64,000 bases of DNA, from NCBI RefSeq assembly GCF_026017845.1, contig NZ_CP100416.1, forward strand, positions 9,174,334 through 9,238,333, written 5' to 3'. The notes below the pieces were generated by a model, which worked only from the letters and a program-made list of their open reading frames with translations, was not told the origin of the DNA and searched no databases. The stretch's first letter is position 1; every line of letters starts with the position of its first letter. The position numbers were made by a program, and so were the translations under genes. Source of the DNA: Amycolatopsis mediterranei. Lineage in GTDB: Bacteria > Actinomycetota > Actinomycetes > Mycobacteriales > Pseudonocardiaceae. This document shows positions 51,073-59,537 of the stretch, in pieces.

Positions 51073-51849
51073 TTACGAGCCGAACCGGCGGTGGCGCCAC
51101 GCGTAGTCGCGGATGGCACGCAGGAAGTCGACGCGGCGGAAGGCGGGCCAGTACGCCTCGGTGAACCAGAACTCCGAGTGCGCGGACTGCCACAGCAGGA
51201 AGCCGGAGAGCCGTTGCTCGCCCGAGGTGCGGATGATGAGGTCGGGGTCCGGCTGGCCCGAGGTGTAGAGGTGCTCGGAGATGTGGTCGACGTCGAGGAT
51301 CTTCGCCAGCTCGTGAATGGACGTTCCCTCGTCGGCGTGCTGCCGCAGCAGCTTGCGCACCGCGTCCGCGATTTCCTGGCGCCCGCCGTAGCCGACCGCG
51401 ATGTTGACCTCCATCCCGGTCCGCCCCTCAGTCCGGGCGGCGGCTTCGCTCAGCCGCTTGGCGACCTCGGCGGGGAGCAGGTCGAGCGCGCCGACGATCC
51501 GCAGCTGCCACGCCGTACCCGGCCCGGCGAGCTCGTCGGTGACGTCGGTGATGATCTTCAGCAGCGGCGTGAGCTCGTCCGGGTCGCGGTTGAGGTTGTC
51601 GGTGGACAGCAGCCACATGGTGACGACCTCGACGTCGGCCTCCTGGCACCAGCTCAGGAAGTCCGCGATCTTCTTGGCCCCGGCGCGGTGGCCGTCCGAA
51701 ACGTCCGTGAAGCCCGCTTCACGGGCCCACCGGCGGTTGCCGTCGAGCATGATGGCGATGTGCCGGGGATGCCGCCCGGCGGCCTGCTGGATGAGGCGCC
51801 TGCCGTAGGCGCTGTACACGACGTCGGACAAGAAGGAGCGAACACTCAC
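51073..51849 (-). CDS. short-chain Z-isoprenyl diphosphate synthase (UppS family)
   Basis: A 258-aa cis-prenyltransferase. GTG at 51849; TAGGCT 8 bases upstream and no ribosome-binding site suggest leaderless translation. Signatures 'HIAIMLDGNRRWAREAGF' (catalytic Asp about 35), 'MWLLSTDNLNRDPDEL', 'NIAVGYGGRQEI' and 'DLIIRTSGEQRLSGFLLWQS' are complete. Position beside a PAQR gene and phoH2 matches Rv1086, which makes omega,E,Z-farnesyl diphosphate for decaprenyl phosphate synthesis; a full UppS elsewhere is expected. Confidence 0.93.
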   Translation of the reverse strand: MSVRSFLSDVVYSAYGRRLIQQAAGRHPRHIAIMLDGNRRWAREAGFTDVSDGHRAGAKKIADFLSWCQEADVEVVTMWLLSTDNLNRDPDELTPLLKIITDVTDELAGPGTAWQLRIVGALDLLPAEVAKRLSEAAARTEGRTGMEVNIAVGYGGRQEIADAVRKLLRQHADEGTSIHELAKILDVDHISEHLYTSGQPDPDLIIRTSGEQRLSGFLLWQSAHSEFWFTEAYWPAFRRVDFLRAIRDYAWRHRRFGS

Positions 51850-51929
51850 GTCGAGTCAGCCTACGCACCCGGTGTGAGGCGTGTGACTTGAGCACTGCTG
51901 GAGAACCTACGCTGTCGTAACCTGGATGT

Positions 51930-52604
51930 GTGAGTGTGACGACGGAACCGCCCGAGCCCGTAGTGGACCTCCGCCCCCGGCTGCGCGGGCACATCCACTT
52001 CTGGACGTTCTTCGGCGCGTTGGTCGCGGCAGCGGCGCTCATCACCCTGGCGGCGTCCACAGTGTCCCCGGTCGCCGCGTTGGCGACGTCGGTCTACGGC
52101 CTGACGGTCCTCGGCTTGTTCGGCGTGAGCGCGCTGTACCACCGCCGGTTCTGGAGCCCCCGCGCGTACAAGTGGATGAAGCGTGCGGACCACTCGATGA
52201 TCTTCCTGTTCATCGCTGGGACGTATACGCCGTTCACGTTGTTGGCGATGTCGAAGCCGACTGGGTACGTGATCCTGTCGATCGTCTGGGGTGGGGCGAT
52301 CGCCGGTGTGGCGTTGAAGATGCTGTGGCCCAATGCGCCGCGGTGGCTCGGGGTGCCGATCTATATTGCGCTTGGGTGGGTCGCGGTTTTCGTGTTCCCC
52401 GAGCTGGCTTCGCATGCCGGGGTCGGGGCGCTCGTGCTGCTGTGCGTGGGTGGGTTGTTTTATACGCTTGGTGCGGTTTTTTATGCCGTCAAGTGGCCGA
52501 ACCACTGGCCTGAGACCTTTGGTTACCACGAGTTCTTCCACGCTTGCACGGTGTTGGCTGCTGTGTCGCACTACATTGCGATTTGGCTGGCCATGTACGC
52601 CTAG
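51930..52604 (+). CDS. PAQR/hemolysin III family membrane protein
   Basis: A 224-aa protein with seven predicted helices. GTG at 51930; TAACCT 6 bases upstream suggests a leaderless promoter, divergent from the isoprenyl synthase. Family metal-site residues are visible: 'GVSALYHRRFW' (Ser, His), 'KRADHSMIFLFIAGTYTPF' (Asp, His) and 'GYHEFFHACTVLAAVSHY' (His x3). PAQR proteins are implicated in membrane homeostasis. Stop codon lies inside a 7-bp stem (52603-52623). Confidence 0.93.
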   Translation: MSVTTEPPEPVVDLRPRLRGHIHFWTFFGALVAAAALITLAASTVSPVAALATSVYGLTVLGLFGVSALYHRRFWSPRAYKWMKRADHSMIFLFIAGTYTPFTLLAMSKPTGYVILSIVWGGAIAGVALKMLWPNAPRWLGVPIYIALGWVAVFVFPELASHAGVGALVLLCVGGLFYTLGAVFYAVKWPNHWPETFGYHEFFHACTVLAAVSHYIAIWLAMYA

Positions 52605-52623
52605 GTCTCTCGTTTGGAGACCT
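52603..52623 (+). terminator. short stem overlapping the PAQR gene stop codon
   Basis: AGGTCTC (52603-52609) pairs with GAGACCT (52617-52623); the TAG stop is at 52602-52604. Weak, no U-tract, so the real terminator may be the stronger stem at 52723-52766. Confidence 0.4.
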
Positions 52624-52722
52624 GCATCCCGAAGCCTGATTGTGACTACGGCCGGTGCCCCTATCGTCCGGTCCGGTAGGTGCTGGTTCCCCCACGCGGC
52701 GGATCGAATCGTACCTACCCGA

Positions 52723-52766
52723 AAAGCGCGGCCACTCACTCGTCATCGAATGAATGGCCGCGCTTT
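52723..52766. terminator. strong bidirectional terminator
   Basis: AAAGCGCGGCCA (52723-52734) and TGGCCGCGCTTT (52755-52766) form a perfect 12-bp stem with A- and T-rich ends, between the PAQR gene and the convergent secreted-repeat gene. Confidence 0.85.
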
Positions 52767-52830
52767 CTTGAAGACGAGCCTGGATGGTTGGTGCACACTC
52801 AATCAACCAGCCGGCGGCTCTTCCTCCCGA

Positions 52831-53178
52831 TCAGCCTGCCGAGTTGCCGTTGCAGGCGACGTACGACGGGTTGTGGTCGACCGTCAGCAGCTCCAGCGGG
52901 CCGTTCCACTGCCAGGGCAGCAGGCACGCGTTGTTGAGGATGCTGATGCCACCGTGACCGCCGCCGGTGGAGTTGTTGTTGCACGCCGCGTACGACGGGG
53001 CGTGGCCCGCGTGCAGCAGCTCGAGGGGACCGTTCCACTGCCACGGTGCCGCGCAGAGGTTGTCGCCGATGCTGATGCCGCCGCCCGGGTGGTGCCCGCC
53101 CTCACCGGCGGATGCCGGCGCGGCAACAGCGAGCATGGCGCCACCGATGACTGCGGCTGCGAAGAGCGTCTTTTTCAT
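52831..53178 (-). CDS. secreted protein with two tandem about 40-aa Cys/Trp repeats
   Basis: A 115-aa exported protein. ATG at 53178 (an adjacent ATG lies at 53181) opens MKKTLFAAAVIGGAMLAVAA, a signal peptide cut after ASA. The mature part is two repeats, each with ISI.N-C--PWQWNGPLELL and ending SY-AC-NNS: repeat 1 has GISIGDNLCAAPWQWNGPLE, repeat 2 GISILNNACLLPWQWNGPLE. Each repeat has two Cys. The pattern is reminiscent in size of chaplin/rodlin-like surface peptides but the motif differs from the chaplin consensus; I recognise no named family. No clear ribosome-binding site. Confidence 0.78.
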   Translation of the reverse strand: MKKTLFAAAVIGGAMLAVAAPASAGEGGHHPGGGISIGDNLCAAPWQWNGPLELLHAGHAPSYAACNNNSTGGGHGGISILNNACLLPWQWNGPLELLTVDHNPSYVACNGNSAG

Positions 53179-53376
53179 CATGATAAAATCATCGGGCGAT
53201 ATCCGGCCGTCCTTTATCGACATCACCCGATGGTTTGGACAACATCACCCGTCCCGGCAATCAAACACCTTGAGCCGAGCGGTGTTGGCGAAGCTGTGCG
53301 ACGGTCGAGGGTTCCACCGCCGTGAGGTCGTCACCATCGAAGCTGGTCCGCCGCCCCACGGCCGGTGGAAGCGCCC

Positions 53377-53850
53377 TCAGCCGAACATCCCCGGCTGGTA
53401 CTCCCCCGCCGGGTTGCGGGCGATCACGTTCAGCCGGTTCCACGCGTTGATCGTCGCCACCAGTGCGACCAGCGCCCCGATCTGCTCGTCGTCGAAGTGC
53501 TTGCGCACCGCGGCCCACGTTTCGTCGCTGACGCCGGTGTGCGCGTCCGCCAGGCGGGTGCCCTCCTCCGTCAGCGCCAGGGCCGCGCGCTCCGCCTCGG
53601 TGAACACCACCGCTTCGCGCCACGCCGCCACCATCGCCAGGCGGACCGCCGTCTCGCCGGCCGCCGCCGCGTCCTTCGTGTGCATGTCGAGGCACATCCC
53701 GCAGCCGTTGATCTGGCTCGCGCGGATCTTCACCAGCTCCTGCGTCGCCTTCGGCAGCGACGACTCTTCGACCGGCCGCGACGCCGCGATCAGGCGCTTG
53801 ACGAACTTGCCGGTGACCTCGTTCTCGAACATGTTGAGCCGCGCTTCCAT
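53377..53850 (-). CDS. carboxymuconolactone decarboxylase / AhpD-like protein
   Basis: A 157-aa helical protein. ATG at 53850 with AGGAAAGGGG upstream. The AhpD core 'ELVKIRASQINGCGMCLDMH' holds the redox pair CGMC and the following His; 'FTEAERAALALTEEGTRL' and 'EEQIGALVALVATINAWNRL'-like C-terminal part (here DEQIG) complete the CMD fold. Likely alkylhydroperoxidase activity in peroxide or organic radical defence. Upstream palindrome TTGTGACAA at 53905-53913 may be an operator. Confidence 0.92.
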   Translation of the reverse strand: MEARLNMFENEVTGKFVKRLIAASRPVEESSLPKATQELVKIRASQINGCGMCLDMHTKDAAAAGETAVRLAMVAAWREAVVFTEAERAALALTEEGTRLADAHTGVSDETWAAVRKHFDDEQIGALVALVATINAWNRLNVIARNPAGEYQPGMFG

Positions 53851-54160
53851 GGCCGTTCCCCTTTCCTCGTCTGCTTCACCCCCTTGACGACCCGGGCGCG
53901 GCGGTTGTGACAACGCCGCGAGTGACCCCGGTCACGCGAAATCCAGATCCACACCTTTGCGTCCGCCCCGCGGCGGCCGGTCACGCCGACGGCACCGCGC
54001 TCCACCTGCGGGACCTGCCGCGCCTGGCCCGCGGGAGGCGCTTCAAACGATCACGATCAGGGGTCACCCACGGGACCACCACGACGGTTGCCGTGGTCAC
54101 CGGCGCGGCCGACGGTGGATCTCAAACAACGGACTCCAACGTGGAAGGAGCACGACCGCG
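53851..54160. other. 310-bp divergent intergenic region
   Basis: No gene seen. It contains a hairpin CGCGGCG (53897-53903)/CGCCGCG (53914-53920) enclosing TTGTGACAA, about 50 bases upstream of the AhpD-like gene, and a GGAAGGAG site immediately before the PRC-barrel gene. Promoter elements were not clear. Confidence 0.5.
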
Positions 54161-54922
54161 ATGGCCAGGACCATGCAGCCCGAAGAACTCATCGACAGCG
54201 CCGTGGTCGACCCCGACGGCAACAAGATCGGGAAGGTCGGCAACGTCTACCTCGCCGACGCGACGCACCAGCCCGAGTGGATCACCGTCAAGACCGGCCT
54301 CTTCGGCACCAAGGAAAGCTTCGTCCCGCTCTCCGGGGCGCGCACGGACAAGGACGGCATCCACGTCCAGGTGGACAAGGACAGCGTCTCCGAGGCGCCC
54401 CGCATCGACGCCGACGGGCACCTTTCGCCCGAAGAGAGCACGCAGCTCTACCAGCACTACGGCCTGCCGGTGCCGCGCACCTCATCGGACGGACGGCCGG
54501 ACGGGCGGATGGACCGCGGGCCGGCCGTCCCGGGCGGGCGCGGCAAGCGCGACGACCGCGCCGCCATGACGCGCTCCGAGGAACGGCTGAACGTCGGCAC
54601 CGAGCAGGTCGAGACCGGGCACGTCCGGCTGCGCAAGTACGTCGTCACCGAGGAGCAGCAGGTCACCGTGCCGGTCCGGCACGAAGAGGTGCGCGTCGAA
54701 CGGGAGCCGATCACCCGCGCCGACGGGACGGCGGAGATCGGCGAGGCCGAGCAGGACGTCATCCTGCACGCCGAGAAACCCGTGGTGCGCAAGGAAACCG
54801 TCCCGGTCGAGCGGGCGCGCCTGCGGACCGAGACGGTCAGCGACGAGCAGACCGTGTCCGGCAAGGTCCGCAAGGAGCAGTTCGAAGTCACCGACGACGA
54901 CCGGAAGCACCGCCGCTCCTGA
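54161..54922 (+). CDS. PRC-barrel and DUF2382 stress-type protein
   Basis: A 253-aa soluble protein. ATG at 54161 with GGAAGGAG about 11 bases upstream. Residues about 8-95 are a PRC-barrel ('SAVVDPDGNKIGKVGNVYLA', 'WITVKTGLFGTKESFVPL'); a short disordered Arg/Gly/Pro linker; residues about 135-250 are DUF2382 ('EERLNVGTEQVETGHVRLRK', 'VTVPVRHEEVRVEREPI', 'KPVVRKETVPVERARLRTET'). This combination is common in actinobacteria and associated with stress and desiccation genes. Function unproven. An 18-bp stem terminator follows. Confidence 0.92.
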   Translation: MARTMQPEELIDSAVVDPDGNKIGKVGNVYLADATHQPEWITVKTGLFGTKESFVPLSGARTDKDGIHVQVDKDSVSEAPRIDADGHLSPEESTQLYQHYGLPVPRTSSDGRPDGRMDRGPAVPGGRGKRDDRAAMTRSEERLNVGTEQVETGHVRLRKYVVTEEQQVTVPVRHEEVRVEREPITRADGTAEIGEAEQDVILHAEKPVVRKETVPVERARLRTETVSDEQTVSGKVRKEQFEVTDDDRKHRRS

Positions 54923-54927
54923 AGGCT

Positions 54928-54970
54928 CCCGGACGGGTGGCCGGTCCCCGATACCGGCCACCCGTCCGGG
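54928..54970. terminator. 18-bp stem terminator
   Basis: CCCGGACGGGTGGCCGGT (54928-54945) and ACCGGCCACCCGTCCGGG (54953-54970) are exact inverse arms around a 7-base loop, between the PRC-barrel gene and the convergent acyl-CoA dehydrogenase. Confidence 0.88.
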
Positions 54971-54989
54971 CTCCACCGCGGCCGCGCGG

Positions 54990-56879
54990 TCAGGATGTGA
55001 GCATCGGCGCCGCGAGGAACTGCTCCGGGATCGCGAACGCGTCCACCAGCGTGCGCGCGTGCGGACGCAGCTCCGAGCACAGCCGGTTCACCGCCGACGT
55101 GACGGCCTTCGCGCGCGACGCCGTCAGGCGGCCGTGGCCCAGGAACCACGCCAGGTCCTCTTCGATCGCCGACAGCGCGTACAGGTCGCAGACGCGCTCC
55201 AGCAGCGTGCGGGCGTCCGGATCGTCGCAGCGCTCGACGGCCGCCGTGAACGCCTCCAGCACCAGGCGCTCGACGTGGACGCGGCCCGCGCGCAGCACGT
55301 GGTCCTGCGCCGAGTTGAACACGCCGAACGGGTCGGCCGCCGCCTTGCGCAGGCGCTTCGCCACCCCTTCGACGACGTGGTCTTCGCGGTCCTCGAGCAG
55401 CCGCAGCTGCCATTCGCGGCGGAAGAACACCTCCGCGTCGGACCCTTCGGTGAGCGACTCGAGCGCCTTGCGCACCGAGGTCCGCTCCAGGAGCGTGTTG
55501 ACCACCTGGTCGGTGAAGAACCGGGCCGTCGCCAGCGGCGAAAGGTCCTCGAAGTCCTGCTTGTAGCTGGTCAGCAGGCCCTTCGCGACCAGCTGCAGCA
55601 GCACCGTGTTGTCGCCCTCGAACGTCGTGAAGACGTCGGTGTCCGCCTTCAGGCCGGGCAGCACGTTCTCCGCCAGGTAGCCCGCGCCGCCGCACGCCTC
55701 GCGCGCGGTCTGGATCGCCGACGTCGCGTGCCACGTTCCGAGCGCCTTCAGCCCGGCGGCGCGCGACTCCAGCTCGCGCTGGTCCTCTTCGGGCGCCGAC
55801 GCATCGATGTCGTGCAGCTTCGAGACCAGCTCTTCCTGCGCGAAGTGCAGCGCGTAGGTCTTCGCCAGCGCCGGCAGGAGTTTCCGCTGGTGGGCCAGGT
55901 AGTCCAGGACGACGACCTCGTCGCCGTCCGGCTTCGCGAACTGGCGGCGGACCTCGCCGTAGCGGATCGCCAGCGTCAGCGCGCGTTTCGTGGCGCTGCC
56001 CGCGCTGCCCGCGACGCTCACCCGGCCGCGGATCAGCGTGCCCAGCATCGTGAAGAACCGGCGGCTGTCGCTTTCGATCGGGCTGGAGTACGTCCCGTCT
56101 TCGGCGACGTCGCCGAAGCGGTTCAGCAGGGCTTCGCGCGGCACCCGGACGTTATCGAAGCTCAACCGTCCATTGTCGACACCGTTGAGGCCCGCCTTCG
56201 ACCCGCAGTCCTCGATGGACACTCCCGGCATCGGCTTGCCGTCGTCGTCCCGGATCGGCACGAGGAACGCGTGCACGCCGCGTGATTCGCCGCCGGTGAC
56301 CAGCTGCGCGAACACCACCGCCAGCCGGCCGTCGCGGGCCGCGTTGCCGATGTATTCCTTGCGGGCCATCGCATCCGGTGTGTCGATGACGAACCCGCCG
56401 TCGGCGAAGGTCGCCGTGGTGCGCAGGTGCTGGACGTCGGAACCGTGGCCGTGCTCGGTCATGGCGAAGCAGCCCAGCACGTCGAGGTCCATGATCCCGC
56501 GCAGGTACCGCTCGTGGTGCCGCTCGGTGCCGAGCAGCTGGACGGCGCCGCCGAACAGGCCCCACTGGACGCCGGCCTTCACCATCAGCGACAGGTCGCC
56601 GTAGCCGAGCATCTCGAACGAGGTCACCGAGCCGCCGACGTCGCCACCGCCGCCGTACGCCGGGTCGAAGCCCAGGCCGGGCCGGTCGGTCTCGGCGAGC
56701 GCACGCAGCTGGTCGAGCACCTGGGCGCGGTGCGCCTCGATGCCGAGGTCCACCGGGTCCCGGAACTCCGCGCCGGCCATCTGCGCCCGCACCCCGCGGC
56801 GCAGCTCGGCCCAGCGACCGTCGAGGACGGCGGTCAGTGCGTCCGGATCCACCTTGGAGGGCACTTCGGGGACGTCCAC
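54990..56879 (-). CDS. acyl-CoA dehydrogenase family protein, long form
   Basis: A 629-aa flavoprotein, longer than the about 380-aa classic enzyme and of the acyl-CoA oxidase/long ACAD class. GTG at 56879 with GGAGG about 6 bases upstream. FAD/substrate motifs 'FAMTEHGHGSDVQHLRTTAT' (about 135-155), 'YIGNAARDGRLAVVFAQL', 'KRALTLAIRYGEVRRQF', and 'EACGGAGYLAENVLPGLKAD' with a 'TTFEGDNTVLLQLVAKGLL' segment near 400-430, typical of this clade. The C-terminal 200 residues are a helical extension. Probably beta-oxidation of fatty acids or a related acyl-CoA. Substrate range unknown. Confidence 0.92.
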   Translation of the reverse strand: MDVPEVPSKVDPDALTAVLDGRWAELRRGVRAQMAGAEFRDPVDLGIEAHRAQVLDQLRALAETDRPGLGFDPAYGGGGDVGGSVTSFEMLGYGDLSLMVKAGVQWGLFGGAVQLLGTERHHERYLRGIMDLDVLGCFAMTEHGHGSDVQHLRTTATFADGGFVIDTPDAMARKEYIGNAARDGRLAVVFAQLVTGGESRGVHAFLVPIRDDDGKPMPGVSIEDCGSKAGLNGVDNGRLSFDNVRVPREALLNRFGDVAEDGTYSSPIESDSRRFFTMLGTLIRGRVSVAGSAGSATKRALTLAIRYGEVRRQFAKPDGDEVVVLDYLAHQRKLLPALAKTYALHFAQEELVSKLHDIDASAPEEDQRELESRAAGLKALGTWHATSAIQTAREACGGAGYLAENVLPGLKADTDVFTTFEGDNTVLLQLVAKGLLTSYKQDFEDLSPLATARFFTDQVVNTLLERTSVRKALESLTEGSDAEVFFRREWQLRLLEDREDHVVEGVAKRLRKAAADPFGVFNSAQDHVLRAGRVHVERLVLEAFTAAVERCDDPDARTLLERVCDLYALSAIEEDLAWFLGHGRLTASRAKAVTSAVNRLCSELRPHARTLVDAFAIPEQFLAAPMLTS

Positions 56880-56902
56880 GGCTACCTCCGGAAAGGACGA
56901 AC

Positions 56903-56935
56903 GGCAGGCTTCCTACTCGTTGGTAGTAAGCCTGC
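56903..56935. promoter_or_regulatory. 33-bp imperfect palindrome upstream of the acyl-CoA dehydrogenase
   Basis: GGCAGGCTTCCTAC (56903-56916) faces GTAGTAAGCCTGCC (56922-56935) with one mismatch. It lies 24 bases before the acyl-CoA dehydrogenase start and after the polygalacturonase stop, so it could be a TetR-type operator (core CTAC-N6-GTAG) or the polygalacturonase terminator. Confidence 0.6.
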
Positions 56936-56959
56936 CGCAGCGTCGGCGATTTCGCAGGT

Positions 56960-58333
56960 TCAGATCGGCTTGCCGTTGACCGTCACGTTCGTGAAGCGGG
57001 CGTTGTCCACGTACTTCAGCGTGTTCGACGTGTCCGACACGCCCTTAAACGTGGAGTTCGCCACGGCGAACCCGTGCACGTGGGCGTTCGAAAGCCCGCT
57101 GACGTCGAACGTCTTGCCCGCGATCTTCGTGCTCGAACAGTTGCTGATCGTGAACGGCCCGAACGACGGGACGTAGCTGCCGGTCTGACTGTTGTACGTC
57201 GATGTCACGTACACGAAGTTCCGCGCGAACGTGCCGGAAACGCTGTCGAGGTTGATGTTCTCGGAGAACCCGCCACGAAGCGTGTTGGACTTCACGTACA
57301 GGGCGAACTTCGTGTCACCCTTCACGGTGAGCTTGTACGCGTAGACGTTGCGGATTCCGCCGGTCTGCTCGCTGCCGCAGGTGATCGCGCCCCAGTTGCC
57401 GTTCATCACGCAGTTCACCACGACGAGGTTCTGGCACGGGACGTTCACCCGGCGCCCGTCGGCGTCGCGGCCGGACTTGATGGCGATGTTGTCGTCGTGC
57501 GCGCCGAGGGTGCAGTTCGCGATGACGACGTGGTCGCACGATTCCGGGTCGCAGCCGTCGGTGTTGCTGTGCGCGGTGCTGGGGTCGGTGCTGACGCCGT
57601 CGACCGTGACGTTGCGGCACAGCGTCGGGTGCAGCTGCCAGAACATGGAGTTCTTCAGGGTGATGCCCTGGATCAGCACGTTCTCGCAGGCGTACGGCTC
57701 GACGAACGCCGACCGCATGGTGTGCCCCGAGCCCGGCACCACCCGCTTCTCCGGCGGGGTTCCCTTGGCCACCAACGTTTCCAGGTACGCCCGGTCGCTG
57801 CCCTTGTTCCACGACGACGTGGCCGCCGCGTCGAGCGTGCCGCTGCCGGTGAGGCCGATGTTCTTTTCCTGGTAGGCGTAGATCATCGGCGAGTGGTTGA
57901 CGCACTCGATGCCTTCGTAGCGCGTCAGGACGTTGGGGAACTTCGCCGCGTCACCGCTGAACTTGAGCACCGAGCCGGCTTCCAGGTGCAGGTCGACGTT
58001 GCTCTTGAGCCGGATGGCGCCGGTCAGGAAACTCCCGCCGCCCGGCACGATCACGTGCCCGCCGCCGGCCGCGACACAGGCGTCGATCGCCTTCGCGATC
58101 GCCGCGGTGTTGTCGGTCTTGCCGTCGTTCTTCGCGCCGTAACCGGTGATCGGGAACCTGCGATCCGGGAACACGGGAATCGTCGTGTTCGCGACGATGT
58201 CGTTCGCCGCTGGCCACGGGAGCGTGGGAACGTCGATGCGGGGCGCCGCCGAAGCGACGGCCGGGAGCAGCGGCACCGCCGCCACCGCGAGGCCGCCCTT
58301 GATCAGCTGCCGCCGGGTGAACCTGCCGTCCAT
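56960..58333 (-). CDS. GH28 polygalacturonase-like secreted glycosidase
   Basis: A 457-aa right-handed beta-helix protein. ATG at 58333 with AAGGAAG about 7 bases upstream. MDGRFTRRQLIKGGLAVAAV is a twin-Arg signal. Early 'PITGYGAKNDGKTDNTAAIA' is the usual pectate-lyase/GH28 opening. GH28 catalytic positions: 'NTDGCDPESC' (NTD), 'GAHDDNIAIKSG' (DD) and the GHG/RIK segments appear as 'CGSEQTGGIRNVYAYKLTVK'. Likely degrades pectin in plant litter. Confidence 0.9.
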   Translation of the reverse strand: MDGRFTRRQLIKGGLAVAAVPLLPAVASAAPRIDVPTLPWPAANDIVANTTIPVFPDRRFPITGYGAKNDGKTDNTAAIAKAIDACVAAGGGHVIVPGGGSFLTGAIRLKSNVDLHLEAGSVLKFSGDAAKFPNVLTRYEGIECVNHSPMIYAYQEKNIGLTGSGTLDAAATSSWNKGSDRAYLETLVAKGTPPEKRVVPGSGHTMRSAFVEPYACENVLIQGITLKNSMFWQLHPTLCRNVTVDGVSTDPSTAHSNTDGCDPESCDHVVIANCTLGAHDDNIAIKSGRDADGRRVNVPCQNLVVVNCVMNGNWGAITCGSEQTGGIRNVYAYKLTVKGDTKFALYVKSNTLRGGFSENINLDSVSGTFARNFVYVTSTYNSQTGSYVPSFGPFTISNCSSTKIAGKTFDVSGLSNAHVHGFAVANSTFKGVSDTSNTLKYVDNARFTNVTVNGKPI

Positions 58334-58568
58334 GGACACTTCCTTCACGGGAAAGACCTGGTGCGACGGCGGAACCGCGGCACGGACCGCGGGCACGACG
58401 AACTCTAGACGCGCAAGCGGCTCCAGGTCCAGGCTGTGACATCCGGGGCTTCGCCCCGAGCCGGGGACTCCGCCACCCGGAACCCCCGAGAAGCCGCTTG
58501 CGCGATAGGCGAAAAGGCTGTCATGATCACGGCATGTCGATTCGAAAGGGCGTGCGCGCCCTCGCGCG

Positions 58569-59519
58569 TTGAGCGCCTCGCGGCGGCCGGGCCGCCCGCT
58601 TCCCGATCTTTCCGAGTGGCTGAACCACGCCTTCTCCACGTATTCCGCGAATCGTCCCGCGGCCGAAGACGCCATCACCCGGCTCTACGCGCTGCTCGGC
58701 GAACCACCGCCCCGATTCGTCTGGGCGCTTTCCCCGAACGCGGCCGTGCCGCCATCGGTGTCCGTGGAGCCGGTGGAAGCCCGGTTGGCGACGCGGGTGG
58801 CCGCGCTGCGACGCCGGTGGGGCGACATCTCGCTCGAGGCGCGGCAGGCCGTCAAGGAGTCCGTCGCCGGCCTGATCCGGTCCGCCATCCCGCGTTCGCT
58901 GGGCCTGCACTGGTACGGGCAGCAGGACGCCTATTGGGTGACGCCGGACTCGGGTGACCCGGAGCTGGAACTGTGGGCGACCCTGGTGCGCTCCTGCGGC
59001 TGGTGGTGGCCGCGCGACGGTCTCTGCGTCGTCGCCGAACGGCCGCTGGTGCTCCACACGGACGACGAACACCGGCTGCACGACGCGTCCGGGCCCGCGG
59101 TGGTCTACCCCGACGGCTGGAGCGTGCACGCCTGGCACGGCACGCGGGTGCCGTCCTGGGTGATCGAAGACCCCACCGCGGACCGGATCAACCGCGAGTT
59201 CAACGTCGAGGTGCGGCGCTGCGCGGTCGAGCACCTCGGCTGGACGGCCTACATCGAGCAGGCCGGGCTGCGGATCCTGAGCCGGGCGCCCGATCCTGGC
59301 AACCCGGGTTGTGAACTGCAGCTCTACGACCTGCCGTCGCAGAAGTGGCACGCGCCTTCGCGGCTGCTGCTGGCGGTGAACGGCTCGGTGGAGCGCGACG
59401 GCACCCGCCGCCGCTACGGGCTGCGCGTGCCCGCCGAATACGACCATCCCCTCGACGCGGCCGGCTGGTCGTACGGGCTCACCGGAGCCCAGTACGCGCG
59501 CCTGCAGCGCCGGACCTGA
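58569..59519 (+). CDS. DUF6745 protein
   Basis: A 316-aa soluble protein. TTG at 58569 gives a start at the expected family position; no strong ribosome-binding site. After an N-terminal helical region it has 'LHWYGQQDAYWVT' and the central signature 'LHDASGPAVVYPDGWSVHAW' then 'HGTRVPSWVIEDP', characteristic of DUF6745, followed by 'YDLPSQKWHAPSRLLLAVNG' and 'VPAEYDHPLDAAGWSYGL'. No function known. Followed 18 bases later by a small gene in the same direction, apparently a fixed pair. Confidence 0.82.
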   Translation: MSASRRPGRPLPDLSEWLNHAFSTYSANRPAAEDAITRLYALLGEPPPRFVWALSPNAAVPPSVSVEPVEARLATRVAALRRRWGDISLEARQAVKESVAGLIRSAIPRSLGLHWYGQQDAYWVTPDSGDPELELWATLVRSCGWWWPRDGLCVVAERPLVLHTDDEHRLHDASGPAVVYPDGWSVHAWHGTRVPSWVIEDPTADRINREFNVEVRRCAVEHLGWTAYIEQAGLRILSRAPDPGNPGCELQLYDLPSQKWHAPSRLLLAVNGSVERDGTRRRYGLRVPAEYDHPLDAAGWSYGLTGAQYARLQRRT

Positions 59520-59537
59520 CTTCCTTGAGGTGATCAC

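Noticed and set aside
52660..52720. tRNA gene suggested by GGATCGAATC and a 7-bp terminal stem
   Set aside because: Only about 45 bases between the stem arms, no D-arm or anticodon arm; too short for a tRNA.
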